Origin: an uncultured Pelagibacteraceae bacterium
Lineage (GTDB): Bacteria; Pseudomonadota; Alphaproteobacteria; Pelagibacterales; Pelagibacteraceae
Direction: 5' to 3'
Assembly: GCA_902533585.1 (NCBI GenBank)
Contig: CACAMG010000004.1
Span: 1-44,091 of the forward strand
DNA length: 44,091 nucleotides
The position numbers were made by a program, and so were the translations under genes. This document shows positions 1 through 8,515 of this stretch, piece by piece. Numbering within the stretch: the stretch's first letter is position 1; each line of letters opens with the position of its first letter. The notes below the pieces were generated by a model that had not been told where the DNA came from, did no database searches, and worked only from the letters and a program-made list of their open reading frames with translations.

Positions 1-72
1 GGAACCCAATTTCACCCTGAAAAAAGTGATAAAGTTGGACTTAAAATAATTGATAATTTTATAAATTTATAA
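1..72 (+). CDS. hisH: HisH, imidazole glycerol phosphate synthase glutaminase subunit (3' end only)
   Basis: Only the last 23 codons are in the window, in frame 1, ending in TAA one base before hisA. The peptide contains GTQFHPEKS, the conserved end of class I glutamine amidotransferases of the HisH type, where the His and Glu belong to the catalytic triad. HisH releases ammonia from glutamine and passes it to HisF. The following hisA and hisF genes fit this reading. It is too short for the ORF track. The rest of the gene lies upstream of the window. Confidence 0.9.
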   Translation, partial: GTQFHPEKSDKVGLKIIDNFINL

Positions 73-73
73 A

Positions 74-796
74 ATGAAAATATTTCCAGCAATAGATATT
101 AAAGATAAAAAGTGTGTAAGATTAATCAAAGGAGACTTTGACAATAAAACTGAATATGCGGTATCTCCAATTGATCAGGCTGGTAAATATAAAGATCACG
201 GTTTTAAAAATTTACATATTGTTGATCTAGATGGAGCTTTAACAGGAGAAACTGTTAATTTAGATATTATTCAAGAAATAGTTAGTAAATTTGATCTTAA
301 AATAGAAATTGGTGGCGGTATTAGAAACTTTGAAAGTATTCAAAAATACACTGATGTTGGTGTTGAAAAGGTTATTTTAGGAAGTGCCGCAATAAAAGAT
401 AAAAATTTTTTAAAAGAAGCTTGTCAAAAGTTTCCAAACAAAATTGCTTTAGGCTTAGATGCTAAAGATGGATATTTGTCAGTGTCAGGATGGAAAGAAA
501 ATTCTAACCAATTAACTTTAGATTTTTTAAAAGAAGTGAACGATTATGGTGCTAGTAGATTGATTTATACGGATATTAATCGAGATGGTACTAAACAAAG
601 TCCTAATTTTGAAGAAACAGCAAAAGTTGCAAATAAATCTAATTGTCCTGTAATTATTTCAGGAGGAGTTTCTTCGATTAATGACATAAAAAAAGCAAAA
701 AATTTAAATAAAAATATTGAAGGTATAATAGTTGGCAAAGCTATATACGATGGTGATATTAAATTAGATGAACTAGTTAAAGAAATAGATGCTTAA
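74..796 (+). CDS. hisA: HisA, phosphoribosylformimino-AICAR phosphate isomerase
   Basis: A 240-residue TIM barrel of normal family length. It opens with [14 protein letters not shown], which carries the N-terminal catalytic Asp of HisA, has the phosphate-binding GGGIR in the first half, and YTDINRDGT with the second catalytic Asp. The enzyme isomerises ProFAR to PRFAR in histidine synthesis in the cytoplasm. HisF is the sister barrel, but the AIDI opening and the position directly between hisH and hisF favour HisA. The start is one base after the hisH stop and the 3' end overlaps hisF by 8 bases, so translation is probably coupled. Confidence 0.97.
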   Translation: MKIFPAIDIKDKKCVRLIKGDFDNKTEYAVSPIDQAGKYKDHGFKNLHIVDLDGALTGETVNLDIIQEIVSKFDLKIEIGGGIRNFESIQKYTDVGVEKVILGSAAIKDKNFLKEACQKFPNKIALGLDAKDGYLSVSGWKENSNQLTLDFLKEVNDYGASRLIYTDINRDGTKQSPNFEETAKVANKSNCPVIISGGVSSINDIKKAKNLNKNIEGIIVGKAIYDGDIKLDELVKEIDA

Positions 797-1544
797 AAAT
801 AGAATAATACCTTGTTTAGATGTCAAGAATGGTCGTGTTGTGAAAGGTATTAACTTTATTGATTTGAAAGATGCAGGCGATCCTGTTGAACAGGCTAAAA
901 TTTATAGTGATGGTGGAGCAGATGAAATTTGTTTTTTAGATATTACAGCTTCAAATGAAAATAGAGATATTATTTATGATGTTGTCGAAAAGACTTCTAA
1001 GAAATGTTTTGTGCCACTAACTGTTGGAGGTGGAGTTAGAAGTGTTGATGATATTAATAAATTACTTAACTGTGGTGCCGACAAAGTTTCAATAAATACT
1101 GCCGCAGTTCAAAAACCAGAAGTGGTACTTGAGAGTTCTAAAAAATTTGGATCACAATGTATTGTTGTTGCAATAGACGCAAAAAAAAATTTTGATAAAT
1201 GGGAAATTTTTACCCACGGAGGAAGAAATAATACCGGAATAGATGCAATAGAATTTGCAAAAAAAATGGAAGAAAATGGTGCTGGTGAATTATTAGTTAC
1301 ATCTATGGATAGAGATGGAACACAAGTTGGTTATGATATTGAATTAATGTCTAAAATATCGTCAAAAGTAAATATTCCAGTTATAGCATCAGGCGGAGTA
1401 GGAAATTTAGATCATTTGGTTGACGGAATAAAACTTGGAAATGCGAGTGCTGTTTTGGCTGCATCAATATTCCACTATGGAAAATATTCTGTTAAAGAAG
1501 CTAAAGAATATTTGGACTCAAAAGGAATACCTGTTAGGATTTAA
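789..1544 (+). CDS. hisF: HisF, imidazole glycerol phosphate synthase cyclase subunit
   Basis: A 251-residue TIM barrel beginning [16 protein letters not shown], the HisF signature with the catalytic Asp, followed by PLTVGGGVR and [10 protein letters not shown] with the second catalytic Asp. HisF joins PRFAR with ammonia from HisH to give imidazole glycerol phosphate and AICAR. AICAR is the substrate of PurH, which is also encoded in this window. It overlaps hisA by 8 bases and is followed one base later by hisE. Confidence 0.97.
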   Translation: MLKNRIIPCLDVKNGRVVKGINFIDLKDAGDPVEQAKIYSDGGADEICFLDITASNENRDIIYDVVEKTSKKCFVPLTVGGGVRSVDDINKLLNCGADKVSINTAAVQKPEVVLESSKKFGSQCIVVAIDAKKNFDKWEIFTHGGRNNTGIDAIEFAKKMEENGAGELLVTSMDRDGTQVGYDIELMSKISSKVNIPVIASGGVGNLDHLVDGIKLGNASAVLAASIFHYGKYSVKEAKEYLDSKGIPVRI

Positions 1545-1545
1545 T

Positions 1546-1818
1546 ATGCTTAATACATTAGAAAGCCTGTTTAAACTTGCAAGAGAGAGAAAAAATACAC
1601 CAGTAGAGGGGTCTTATACAAATAAGTTGTTGAGCAACAAATCTTTTAGCAAAAATAAAGTTTTAGAAGAAATTAATGAGCTAATCGAAGCTGTGGAAAA
1701 GAATACTAATAAAATTCATGAAGCAGCAGATGTTTTTTATCATTTGATAATGTATTTAGAAGCGAATGATGTTAAAATTGAAAAGGTAATGGAAGAATTA
1801 AATAAAAGAAAAAAATGA
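1546..1818 (+). CDS. hisE: HisE, phosphoribosyl-ATP pyrophosphatase
   Basis: The ORF track starts this frame at 1435 inside hisF, but the ATG at 1546 directly after the hisF stop gives a 90-residue protein of normal HisE length. The helical MazG-like fold shows EINELIEAV and HEAADVFYHLIMYL, the acidic metal-binding segments of PRA-PH. The opening MLNTLESLFKLARERK also matches HisE. It hydrolyses phosphoribosyl-ATP to phosphoribosyl-AMP. HisI is not fused to it, as is usual in alphaproteobacteria. The stop overlaps the next gene's start (ATGA). Confidence 0.93.
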   Translation: MLNTLESLFKLARERKNTPVEGSYTNKLLSNKSFSKNKVLEEINELIEAVEKNTNKIHEAADVFYHLIMYLEANDVKIEKVMEELNKRKK

Positions 1819-2180
1819 GCTACGACAATAATAATATTTTTGCAAAAATTCTAAGAGGAGAAATACCTTGTAAAAAAATTTATGAAGATGAATTCGTCTT
1901 ATCTTTTTATGATATAAATCCAAAAAAAAAAATTCACGCATTAGTTATACCTAAAGGAAAATATATTGATCTTGATGATTTTAGCCAGAATGCTCCTTCT
2001 GAAGAGATGGTTGGATTGTTAAAAGGTATAAATACTGTAGCTAAAAAACTTGGAATTTCAGTTGATACAGGCAAAGGCTATAGAGCATTAGCAAATATAA
2101 GCGAAGACGGAGGGCAAGAGGTTCCACATTTACATTTTCATTTGTTTGGAGGTGAAAAAGTTGGGAAAATGGTAGAGTGA
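1815..2180 (+). CDS. HIT-family nucleotide phosphoramidase (HinT-like)
   Basis: A 121-residue protein with the histidine triad HLHFH followed by LFGG near residue 107, preceded by FAKILRGEIPCKKIYED, typical of the HinT/PKCI branch. The family hydrolyses nucleoside phosphoramidates and aminoacyl-adenylates. It is translationally coupled to hisE through ATGA and its own stop overlaps the next start through GTGA. HIT genes next to hisE are common in alphaproteobacteria (recalled). The true substrate cannot be told from sequence. Confidence 0.93.
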   Translation: MSYDNNNIFAKILRGEIPCKKIYEDEFVLSFYDINPKKKIHALVIPKGKYIDLDDFSQNAPSEEMVGLLKGINTVAKKLGISVDTGKGYRALANISEDGGQEVPHLHFHLFGGEKVGKMVE

Positions 2181-2683
2181 CAACAAATGTAGACAGGAAG
2201 TACCTGGAAATAAAAAGTATAAAAGATTTAATAGAAGTTAATAAACCCAGCAAAGAATGCAAAATAGATCTAGTTGATCCTCCAGATTTTCAATTAAATA
2301 GATTTTTTTATAAGCAAATCGGTAAAAAACATAGATGGATAGATAGACTTTTATGGACTGATAAAGAATGGATTAATTATATTAATAATCCAAATGTCAA
2401 AACGTATATCTTAAAAGAAAAAAAAGAACTAGTTGGTTATTTTGAAAAAATTATTAATTTTAATAACTTAGAATGTGAAATTGCATATTTTGGAATTTTA
2501 GAAAATTATTTTAATAGAAATTATGGAGGTTTTTTATTGTCAGAAGCAATTAAAAAATCTTTTATTTTAGGAATAAAAAGAGTTTGGGTGCATACCTGTT
2601 CATTAGATCATAAACATGCACTAAAAAATTATTTATCAAGAGGTATGAAAATTTTTAAATCAGAAACTATTACTGTGAATTAA
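2177..2683 (+). CDS. GNAT-family N-acetyltransferase
   Basis: A 168-residue protein with GNAT features: a central strand ELVGYFEKI, then CEIAYFGILENYFNRNYGGFLLSEAI, where the acetyl-CoA binding loop is a degenerate RNYGGF, and a C-terminal VWVHTCSLDHKHALKNYLSRGM, the usual closing motif of this branch. The start is GTG overlapping the TGA of the HIT gene. The substrate is unknown. It closes the histidine run and ends 2 bases from the convergent lolA gene. Confidence 0.82.
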   Translation: MTTNVDRKYLEIKSIKDLIEVNKPSKECKIDLVDPPDFQLNRFFYKQIGKKHRWIDRLLWTDKEWINYINNPNVKTYILKEKKELVGYFEKIINFNNLECEIAYFGILENYFNRNYGGFLLSEAIKKSFILGIKRVWVHTCSLDHKHALKNYLSRGMKIFKSETITVN

Positions 2684-2685
2684 AA

Positions 2686-3243
2686 TTAATTTCTTTGAGG
2701 GAGTAAGAAAATTTTTTCTTTTATACTTTTATTTATTTCAATATCAAATATATATGTAACTGCAAGATTTTGATATATGTCTTCCATTTGCCAACCAATC
2801 AAATTGTAGGTTTTTTTATCAAAAAAAATATTTACCACATTATTTTTGTTTTCTAATGAAAAATTATAGTATTTATCATTAATAGATCTTCCTTCTAGTT
2901 TTTTTATTTCATTTATTAAGTATCTTTTATCAAGAATTATGTTAAGTTGAGTTTTTTCTATAGGATATAAGAAATATTGATTACTCATTTTACTTTTAAT
3001 AACTACTGCTTTACCATTGGAAACTAAAATTCTTTTATTTTTGGAGCTATAAGAACAATAAATTTTTTTTGGATATTTAATTATACAATTTCCTGCTTCT
3101 GTTTTCCCATCAATCGTTTGTTTAAAATTAAAACTTAAGTTATTTATTTTTTCAAAATTATATAAAATTTTTTCTTTAATTGACCCGTATGCTGGACTAT
3201 AAAAATTTATAATTAAAATTATTAAAAATAATAATTTTTTCAC
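2686..3243 (-). CDS. lolA: LolA-like outer-membrane lipoprotein carrier
   Basis: A 185-residue protein with an N-terminal signal peptide (MKKLLFLIILIINFYSPAYG) followed by a LolA-type beta fold (LSFNFKQTIDGKTEAGNCIIKYP, then IGWQMEDIYQNLAVTYIFDIEIN). LolA carries lipoproteins through the periplasm from LolCDE to LolB. The start is GTG, overlapping the ftsK stop as GTGA, so it is co-translated with ftsK, an order known from many alphaproteobacteria. Sequence conservation is modest, so the call leans on the motif pattern plus its position. Confidence 0.85.
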   Translation of the reverse strand: MKKLLFLIILIINFYSPAYGSIKEKILYNFEKINNLSFNFKQTIDGKTEAGNCIIKYPKKIYCSYSSKNKRILVSNGKAVVIKSKMSNQYFLYPIEKTQLNIILDKRYLINEIKKLEGRSINDKYYNFSLENKNNVVNIFFDKKTYNLIGWQMEDIYQNLAVTYIFDIEINKSIKEKIFLLPQRN

Positions 3244-5333
3244 TTAAGAATTTCTCTTTTACCCACATGATTGGCTTTACTTACCTCACCTTCTGCCTCC
3301 ATCATATCAATAATCCTTGCAGCACGATTATATCCTATCTGAAGTTTTCTTTGTAAAAATGAAGTTGAAGCTTTGCCTTCAGATTTTACTAAATCCAATG
3401 CATTAGAATATAATTCATCTTTATCACCATCTTCTAATAAATTAGTATTATTTTCTTTTTCATCAGCAAAGTTTAATATTTCATCAACATAATCAGGTTC
3501 ACCTTGAGATCTCAGAAAATTATTTATTTTCTCTATTTCTGTTTCAGATACATATGGTCCGTGAATTCTAACAATCTTATTTGCTGAAGTCATGTATAGC
3601 ATATCTCCTTTACCTAGTAATTGCTCTGCACCTTGTTCACCAAGTATTGTTCTACTATCAATTTTAGAAGTAACTTGGAAAGAAATACGAGTAGGAAAAT
3701 TTGCTTTAATTGTTCCTGTTATAACGTCAACACTGGGTCTCTGTGTTGCCATTATAATGTGAATCCCTGCAGCTCTTGCCATTTGAGAGAGTTTTTGAAT
3801 ATATCCTTCTATTTCCTTTCCAGCCACAAGCATTAAATCAGACATTTCATCAACAATTACAACTATGTAAGGCATTGCAAGCTTATGTTTAGAGTTATAT
3901 CCATCAATATTTCTTACACCTACTTTAGTCATCAGTTTGTACCTATTTTCCATTTCTTTAACAACCCAACCCAAAACTGAGGCTGCCCTTTTAGGTTCTG
4001 TTATCACAGGACATAATAAATGAGGAATTCCTTCATAAGTTGAAAGTTCAAGCATCTTTGGATCAATCAAAATAAACTTACATCTGTTTGGAGGATGTTT
4101 ATATAACAAAGATAATATAATTGTATTTATGCATATAGATTTCCCAGAACCTGTTGTACCAGCAATCAGCAAATGAGGCATAGAACTTAAGTCACCAATT
4201 AAAGGAATTCCAGAAATATTTTTTCCAAGTGAAATTGGAAGTTTAATATCTTTTTTATTAAACGAAGAATTAGATATAATTTCGCTTAAATAAACATTTT
4301 CTCTCGATGAGTTTGGAATTTCAATACCAATTGTATTTCTTCCAGGTATTGTAGATATACGAGCAGACTCAGAACTTGTATTTCTAGCTATATCTTCTGA
4401 GAGATTAATTATTTTTGAAACCTTGACACCAGCAGCAGGTTCAAATTCATGTAAAGTAACTACTGGGCCATGATTAATTTTTTTTATTTTTCCTTCAACA
4501 CCAAAATCTAATAGGATTTTTTCTAAAAAACTTTCATCAATTTTTTCAGCAGACCTATCTTTGTCCCTTTCACTTTTTGTTGGTTCTTTTAAAAAATCAA
4601 CTAATGGAAGTTTAAATTTTTTAATTATTTTTGTACTTTGGACATTATTTTCAAATTGAAAATCTTCTTGTACCAAAGTTTTTTCTGGCATGTTATTGTC
4701 TTTAAAATTATCAATTGTTTTCTCATCAAAATTTCTATTATTTATTTTTTTTATTTTTAAAATAATAAATATTTTTTTTAAGAAATTATAAAATTTTTTT
4801 ATATTAAAATTAATACTTAATAAAAATCCAATTAAAGTAATAAATAAAATTACATAGTAAGAAATATTTTCATTTACTTTTATTAAAGAGAATAAAAAAC
4901 TATCTTGAAGGAAATTTCCAATAAAACCTCCATTGCCGTTAATTGTTAACCAAAAAGATTCAGAATAATATACTGAAAAGAATAATGATCCAAAAATAGA
5001 ATATAAAACAACAAAGAAAAAATTTTCTAAAATCAGTAAAATTTTTTTGTTTTTGAAAATATTAATACCTGTAAAAAACAAAGTGAACGAAATTAAAAAA
5101 GAAATTAATCCAATTGATTGAAAAAAAATATCAGAGATAACACTTCCTTTATATCCTAATATATTTTCGATTTTGGTCTCTTTAGGGAATATGAAATTTG
5201 GATCTTCAGGAGAATAGCTTATTAATGAAACTATTAATAATATTGATAAAACAGCTAAGAAAATACCAATTAATTCAACTATTCTTTTTACAATAAAATT
5301 AAAAACTTTTTGTGTAATATAATTTATATTCAT
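3240..5333 (-). CDS. ftsK: FtsK/SpoIIIE DNA translocase
   Basis: 697 residues. About four membrane segments occupy the first ~190 residues, followed by a short low-complexity linker, so it is a compact FtsK. The motor domain has Walker A GTTGSGKS near residue 391 and Walker B IVVIVDEMSD near residue 488. The C-terminal winged-helix gamma domain (SFLQRKLQIGYNRAARIIDMMEAEGEV) reads KOPS-like sites. The protein sits at the septum and pumps chromosome termini before XerCD recombination. It forms a two-gene unit with lolA and is divergent from the UbiH-type gene across a 66-base gap. Confidence 0.96.
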   Translation of the reverse strand: MNINYITQKVFNFIVKRIVELIGIFLAVLSILLIVSLISYSPEDPNFIFPKETKIENILGYKGSVISDIFFQSIGLISFLISFTLFFTGINIFKNKKILLILENFFFVVLYSIFGSLFFSVYYSESFWLTINGNGGFIGNFLQDSFLFSLIKVNENISYYVILFITLIGFLLSINFNIKKFYNFLKKIFIILKIKKINNRNFDEKTIDNFKDNNMPEKTLVQEDFQFENNVQSTKIIKKFKLPLVDFLKEPTKSERDKDRSAEKIDESFLEKILLDFGVEGKIKKINHGPVVTLHEFEPAAGVKVSKIINLSEDIARNTSSESARISTIPGRNTIGIEIPNSSRENVYLSEIISNSSFNKKDIKLPISLGKNISGIPLIGDLSSMPHLLIAGTTGSGKSICINTIILSLLYKHPPNRCKFILIDPKMLELSTYEGIPHLLCPVITEPKRAASVLGWVVKEMENRYKLMTKVGVRNIDGYNSKHKLAMPYIVVIVDEMSDLMLVAGKEIEGYIQKLSQMARAAGIHIIMATQRPSVDVITGTIKANFPTRISFQVTSKIDSRTILGEQGAEQLLGKGDMLYMTSANKIVRIHGPYVSETEIEKINNFLRSQGEPDYVDEILNFADEKENNTNLLEDGDKDELYSNALDLVKSEGKASTSFLQRKLQIGYNRAARIIDMMEAEGEVSKANHVGKREILK

Positions 5334-5399
5334 TTTATTATAAATCTTATTTGTTACTTTGTATCATTTAATAATTATTGTTAAAATTAATTTTTGTTT

Positions 5400-6491
5400 A
5401 TGAAAATTTGCTTAATAGGAAATGGGCTAACTAATCTAGTTTTGGCAAAAAATTTAGTAAATAAAAAAATCAAAGTTGATCTTTATTCAGGATTAGAGAG
5501 GTTTAATAAGATGACCTCCAGAACTATAGGAATTACAAAGAACAATTTTGATTTTTTTAATAACAAAATCCTCGATATAAAAAAATTTTCTTGGCCAATT
5601 AACCAAATAAAAGTTTTTAGTGAATTTGACATAAATAATGAAATAATAAATTTTAATAAAAAAAACAATTTATTATTTTCAATTGTAAAATATAAAGATA
5701 TTTTTAATTTAGTTAATAATAGCTTAAAAAAAAATAAATATTTTAAAAAAATAAAAATAAAACAATCCTCTTATAAATCAATTCTAAATAAAAAAGATTA
5801 TAATTTAATAATTAATTCAGAATCTAAAAATCCAATTTTTAACAATTTTTTTTATAATAAAATTTATAAAAATTATAATAGCACTGCATATACGTGTATT
5901 TTGAAACATAAAAAATGTATTAATAATAATGCTACACAAATATTTAGCAAAATAGGTCCAATTGCCTTTTTGCCTTGCTCAAAAACTGAAACATCTATTG
6001 TTTTTTCTATTTTAGAAAATGAAAATATTAAATCAGAACAAAATATTAAAGATCTTATTACAAATTATAATAATAAATATAATATCAAATCTTTTAGTAA
6101 GTTTGAAAAATTTGTATTAAAATTTTCTGTCCAAAACAATTATTTTCATAATAATATTTTATCTTTTGGACAAAATTTACATCAAATCCATCCTCTCGCT
6201 GGGCAGGGATTTAATATGATTCTTAGAGATGTTCAAATGTTGTCTGAGTTAATTGATTCCAGATTGGAACTTGGTTTGACTTTAGATAAATCTTTACTCA
6301 AAGATTTTCAATCAAAAACAAAACATTTAAATTTTATTTTTTCTTTAGGAATAGATTTTATTCATGAATTTTTTAAATTTGAGAATAATTATGGAAATAA
6401 TTATTCTAGAGAATTATTTAAATTTGTTGGACATAACAAAACGTTTACAAAATATGTTAAAAAGTTTGCTGACGAAGGTTTTAGATTTTAA
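5400..6491 (+). CDS. UbiH/UbiF-type FAD monooxygenase, probable ubiquinone hydroxylase
   Basis: The track starts at a TTG two codons upstream. The ATG at 5400 gives 363 residues and is preferred. The N-terminal Rossmann motif is IGNGLTNLVLAKNL and the C-terminal FAD signature is FGQNLHQIHPLAGQGFNMILRDV, the UbiH-type form. The middle region is Lys/Asn-rich and poorly conserved. Such flavoproteins hydroxylate the ring of ubiquinone precursors. Which carbon is modified cannot be told from this sequence. The gene abuts the convergent LON-domain gene with zero bases between stop codons. Confidence 0.85.
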   Translation: MKICLIGNGLTNLVLAKNLVNKKIKVDLYSGLERFNKMTSRTIGITKNNFDFFNNKILDIKKFSWPINQIKVFSEFDINNEIINFNKKNNLLFSIVKYKDIFNLVNNSLKKNKYFKKIKIKQSSYKSILNKKDYNLIINSESKNPIFNNFFYNKIYKNYNSTAYTCILKHKKCINNNATQIFSKIGPIAFLPCSKTETSIVFSILENENIKSEQNIKDLITNYNNKYNIKSFSKFEKFVLKFSVQNNYFHNNILSFGQNLHQIHPLAGQGFNMILRDVQMLSELIDSRLELGLTLDKSLLKDFQSKTKHLNFIFSLGIDFIHEFFKFENNYGNNYSRELFKFVGHNKTFTKYVKKFADEGFRF

Positions 6492-7133
6492 TTATTGTAT
6501 AGTTGTGTTGCTAAAATTATCAAAAATATAAGTCTTTAATATTTCTTCTAATTTTTTTCTTCTTAAAATCAAATCGTTACATTCAAGTAAAATTTGTTTT
6601 TCCTCTAGTGAAAAAGGAGATGCCATCGAAAGTGCATTTATAGTTTGATCCATGCTTTGTTTTTCAAGTTCTTTCCAATTTATTTCATAACCTTTTTTTT
6701 TAAATAATGATTTATAATCTTTAAAGATAATTTCTAAATCAGAAAATTTTAAATCATCTTTTTTTTTGTTTAAATCATCAATAAAATCTTCATAACTCAC
6801 ATTATAATTTCTATAAAGTTTTTTACTTTCGACTTCTTTTTTTATTTTAAATCTAATAATACCATTAAGAAGAATTATGTACCTACCGTCGTCTGTTTCA
6901 TTAAAACTAGTAATTTTACCCATACATCCAATATCATATAAATCTGGTATTTTTTTACCTTCGTTTTTAGGCTGGATCATTCCAATCATTCTATTTCCTT
7001 TCATAGAGTCATCAATCATTTGAATATATCTTGGCTCAAAAATATTTAATGGAACAGTAGTATTTGGAAAAATAATAAAGTTGGATAAAGGAAAAACAGG
7101 CAAAATAGAAGGAAGATTATTTTTTTTTTGCAT
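6492..7133 (-). CDS. Stand-alone LON N-terminal (substrate-binding) domain protein
   Basis: 213 residues matching the Lon protease substrate-binding domain: LPVFPLSNFIIFPNTTVPLNIFEPRYIQMIDD at the N-terminus, then IGMIQP and a glycine-containing IGCMGKITSFNETDDGRYIILLNGIIRFKI core. There is no AAA+ or protease domain. This family (PF02190-only proteins) is widespread in alphaproteobacteria and its function is unsettled. It may bind unfolded or regulatory proteins. The next feature in the opposite direction is tRNA-Gly, with 133 bases between. Confidence 0.88.
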   Translation of the reverse strand: MQKKNNLPSILPVFPLSNFIIFPNTTVPLNIFEPRYIQMIDDSMKGNRMIGMIQPKNEGKKIPDLYDIGCMGKITSFNETDDGRYIILLNGIIRFKIKKEVESKKLYRNYNVSYEDFIDDLNKKKDDLKFSDLEIIFKDYKSLFKKKGYEINWKELEKQSMDQTINALSMASPFSLEEKQILLECNDLILRRKKLEEILKTYIFDNFSNTTIQ

Positions 7134-7221
7134 AAAAAAAAATAATACATAATTTTTACTTTTTCAACGTTTTGATCAAACCGTGGGACACAGTTTGACT
7201 TAAATTTTAAAATTTTTATTA

Positions 7222-7254
7222 TTGCTTACAATTCTAAAACCCGCTATCTATAAT
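7222..7254 (+). promoter_or_regulatory. Probable promoter of tRNA-Gly
   Basis: A perfect TATAAT lies at 7249-7254, 12 bases before the tRNA 5' end, which suits a sigma-70 start near the mature end. Upstream candidates for the -35 are TTACAA with a 17-base spacer or TTGCTT with a longer one; both are weak. In this AT-rich sequence a -10-like hexamer alone is modest evidence, but its placement before a stable RNA gene adds weight. Confidence 0.5.
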
Positions 7255-7266
7255 TGTTTTTTACAA

Positions 7267-7341
7267 GCGGGCATAGCTCAGTGGTAGAGCGTCTCGTTGC
7301 CAACGAGAAGGTCGTGGGTTCAAGTCCCATTGCCCGCTCCA
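7267..7341 (+). tRNA. tRNA-Gly (anticodon GCC)
   Basis: A full cloverleaf can be folded: acceptor GCGGGCA pairs with TGCCCGC, D-stem GCTC/GAGC, anticodon stem TCTCG/CGAGA with loop TTGCCAA giving anticodon GCC, and T-arm GTGGG-TTCAAGT-CCCAT. The 3' CCA is encoded. The ORF track frame beginning at 7297 reads through this tRNA and is not a real gene start. The next ATG lies only 3 bases behind the CCA. Confidence 0.97.
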
Positions 7342-7344
7342 AAT

Positions 7345-8163
7345 ATGAAAAAAATAATTTACGATCTTGGCTCTGGTAATGGCGACAATATTCCATATTA
7401 TCTTTTGAAATCCGATCTTGTTATTGCTGTGGAAGCGATTCCAAAATTTTGTGAAGAAATAACAAATAAATTTAATAAAGAAATTTTAAAAAAAAAATTA
7501 ATTGTTGAAAATTTTATAATAACTACCGACAAAGGAAACTTAGATAAAGAATTTTTTATACACAAAAACAAAAATATTTTAAGTCAATTTCCCATACCAA
7601 AACCAGAATTAAGAGATCATTTTATCAAAACTAAGCTTCCTAGTAAAAATTTAATTGAAATTATAAAAAAACATGGAAATCCATATTATATAAAAATAGA
7701 TACTGAAAATTATGATTATGAAATACTTTCTGAACTTTTTAAAAACAATATTTTTCCAGAATATTTATCAGTAGAATGTTATAAAAATGAAATTTTTGAA
7801 AAAATAATAAACAATGAAAATTATAATTCATACAAGCTAGTCTGCGGAGCTAACGTGCACACAAAATATAATAATAGAATATTATCACTAGAAAATAAAA
7901 AAATTAAACATTCTTTCCCTTTACATTCCGCTGGACCATTTGGTAACGATATAGATGGAAAATGGTTAGCAAAAAAAAATTTTAAGTTTTTATTCTCTTT
8001 TGCTAATACAAATTGGATAGATATTCATTGTTCTAAATTTGATTTGCCGAATAAATATTATTTGCCAATTGATTTAATGTTATACTTTAATAAAAAAATT
8101 TTAAAAAAATTTTTAATATTAATTTTAATTATTATATTTATAGTTATAATTAAATTTTTATAA
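7345..8163 (+). CDS. FkbM-family methyltransferase-like protein with C-terminal membrane anchor
   Basis: Starting at the ATG 3 bases after the tRNA, the protein has 272 residues. The N-terminus IIYDLGSGNGDNIPYYL is a SAM-binding motif I, followed by VIAVEAIP (acidic motif II), and YYIKIDTENYDYEIL is the FkbM-type motif. The last ~22 residues (FLILILIIIFIVIIKFL) form one hydrophobic helix, suggesting a membrane tail. FkbM-type enzymes methylate sugar or polyketide hydroxyls; the substrate here is unknown. There is no Shine-Dalgarno sequence, so translation depends on how the tRNA transcript is processed. The track start at 7297 is wrong. Confidence 0.72.
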   Translation: MKKIIYDLGSGNGDNIPYYLLKSDLVIAVEAIPKFCEEITNKFNKEILKKKLIVENFIITTDKGNLDKEFFIHKNKNILSQFPIPKPELRDHFIKTKLPSKNLIEIIKKHGNPYYIKIDTENYDYEILSELFKNNIFPEYLSVECYKNEIFEKIINNENYNSYKLVCGANVHTKYNNRILSLENKKIKHSFPLHSAGPFGNDIDGKWLAKKNFKFLFSFANTNWIDIHCSKFDLPNKYYLPIDLMLYFNKKILKKFLILILIIIFIVIIKFL

Positions 8164-8170
8164 AATTATT

Positions 8171-8515
8171 ATGAGCGAATTAACAAAAAAAAAATGTTTA
8201 CCATGTGAAGGGGGTTTGCCACCATTAAATATTGCTGAGATACACAAATATCAAAAAAAAGTTGATGGATGGTATGTAAAACCTAATGATAAAAAAAATT
8301 ATTTTTTAGAGAAAAATTTTAAATTTAAAAATTTTCTTCAAAGTCAGAATTTTGTAAATAAAGTTGGTGAAATATCAGAAAAAGAAAATCATCATCCTGA
8401 TATTTCTTTTGGCTGGGGTTATGCAAAAATTATTATTATGACTCATGCAATAGAAGGTCTTTCAGAGAATGACTTTATACTTGCAGCTAAAATTGATCAG
8501 ATAGTTAATGATTAA
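8171..8515 (+). CDS. phhB: Pterin-4a-carbinolamine dehydratase
   Basis: 114 residues with the family core: CLPCEGGLPPLN at the N-terminus, WYV, FVNKVGEISEKENHHPDISFGWGYAKIIIMTHAIEGLSENDFILAAKID. The ENHHPD motif supplies the catalytic histidines. The enzyme dehydrates 4a-hydroxy-tetrahydropterin, recycling pterin cofactor. No aromatic amino acid hydroxylase is in the window, so its role here is uncertain. It overlaps the convergent purH 3' end by 11 bases. Confidence 0.93.
   Translation: MSELTKKKCLPCEGGLPPLNIAEIHKYQKKVDGWYVKPNDKKNYFLEKNFKFKNFLQSQNFVNKVGEISEKENHHPDISFGWGYAKIIIMTHAIEGLSENDFILAAKIDQIVND

Noticed and set aside
1435-1545. Upstream part of the hisE frame
   Set aside because: It lies inside hisF in another frame; HisE homology and normal length begin at the ATG at 1546.
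2041-2262. Minus-strand ORF across the HIT and GNAT genes
   Set aside because: It overlaps two convincing genes in the other direction and has no family features.
3621-3836. Cys-rich plus-strand ORF opposite ftsK
   Set aside because: The Cys codons arise from the complement of conserved FtsK motor codons; it is not a metal-binding small protein.
7171-7180. TTTGATCAAA palindrome in the gap before tRNA-Gly
   Set aside because: It is short and mostly A/T, and nothing else marks it as an operator.
7297-7344. Upstream part of the track ORF beginning MPTRRSWVQVPLPAPN
   Set aside because: It reads through the anticodon and T arms of tRNA-Gly; the real gene starts at the ATG at 7345.
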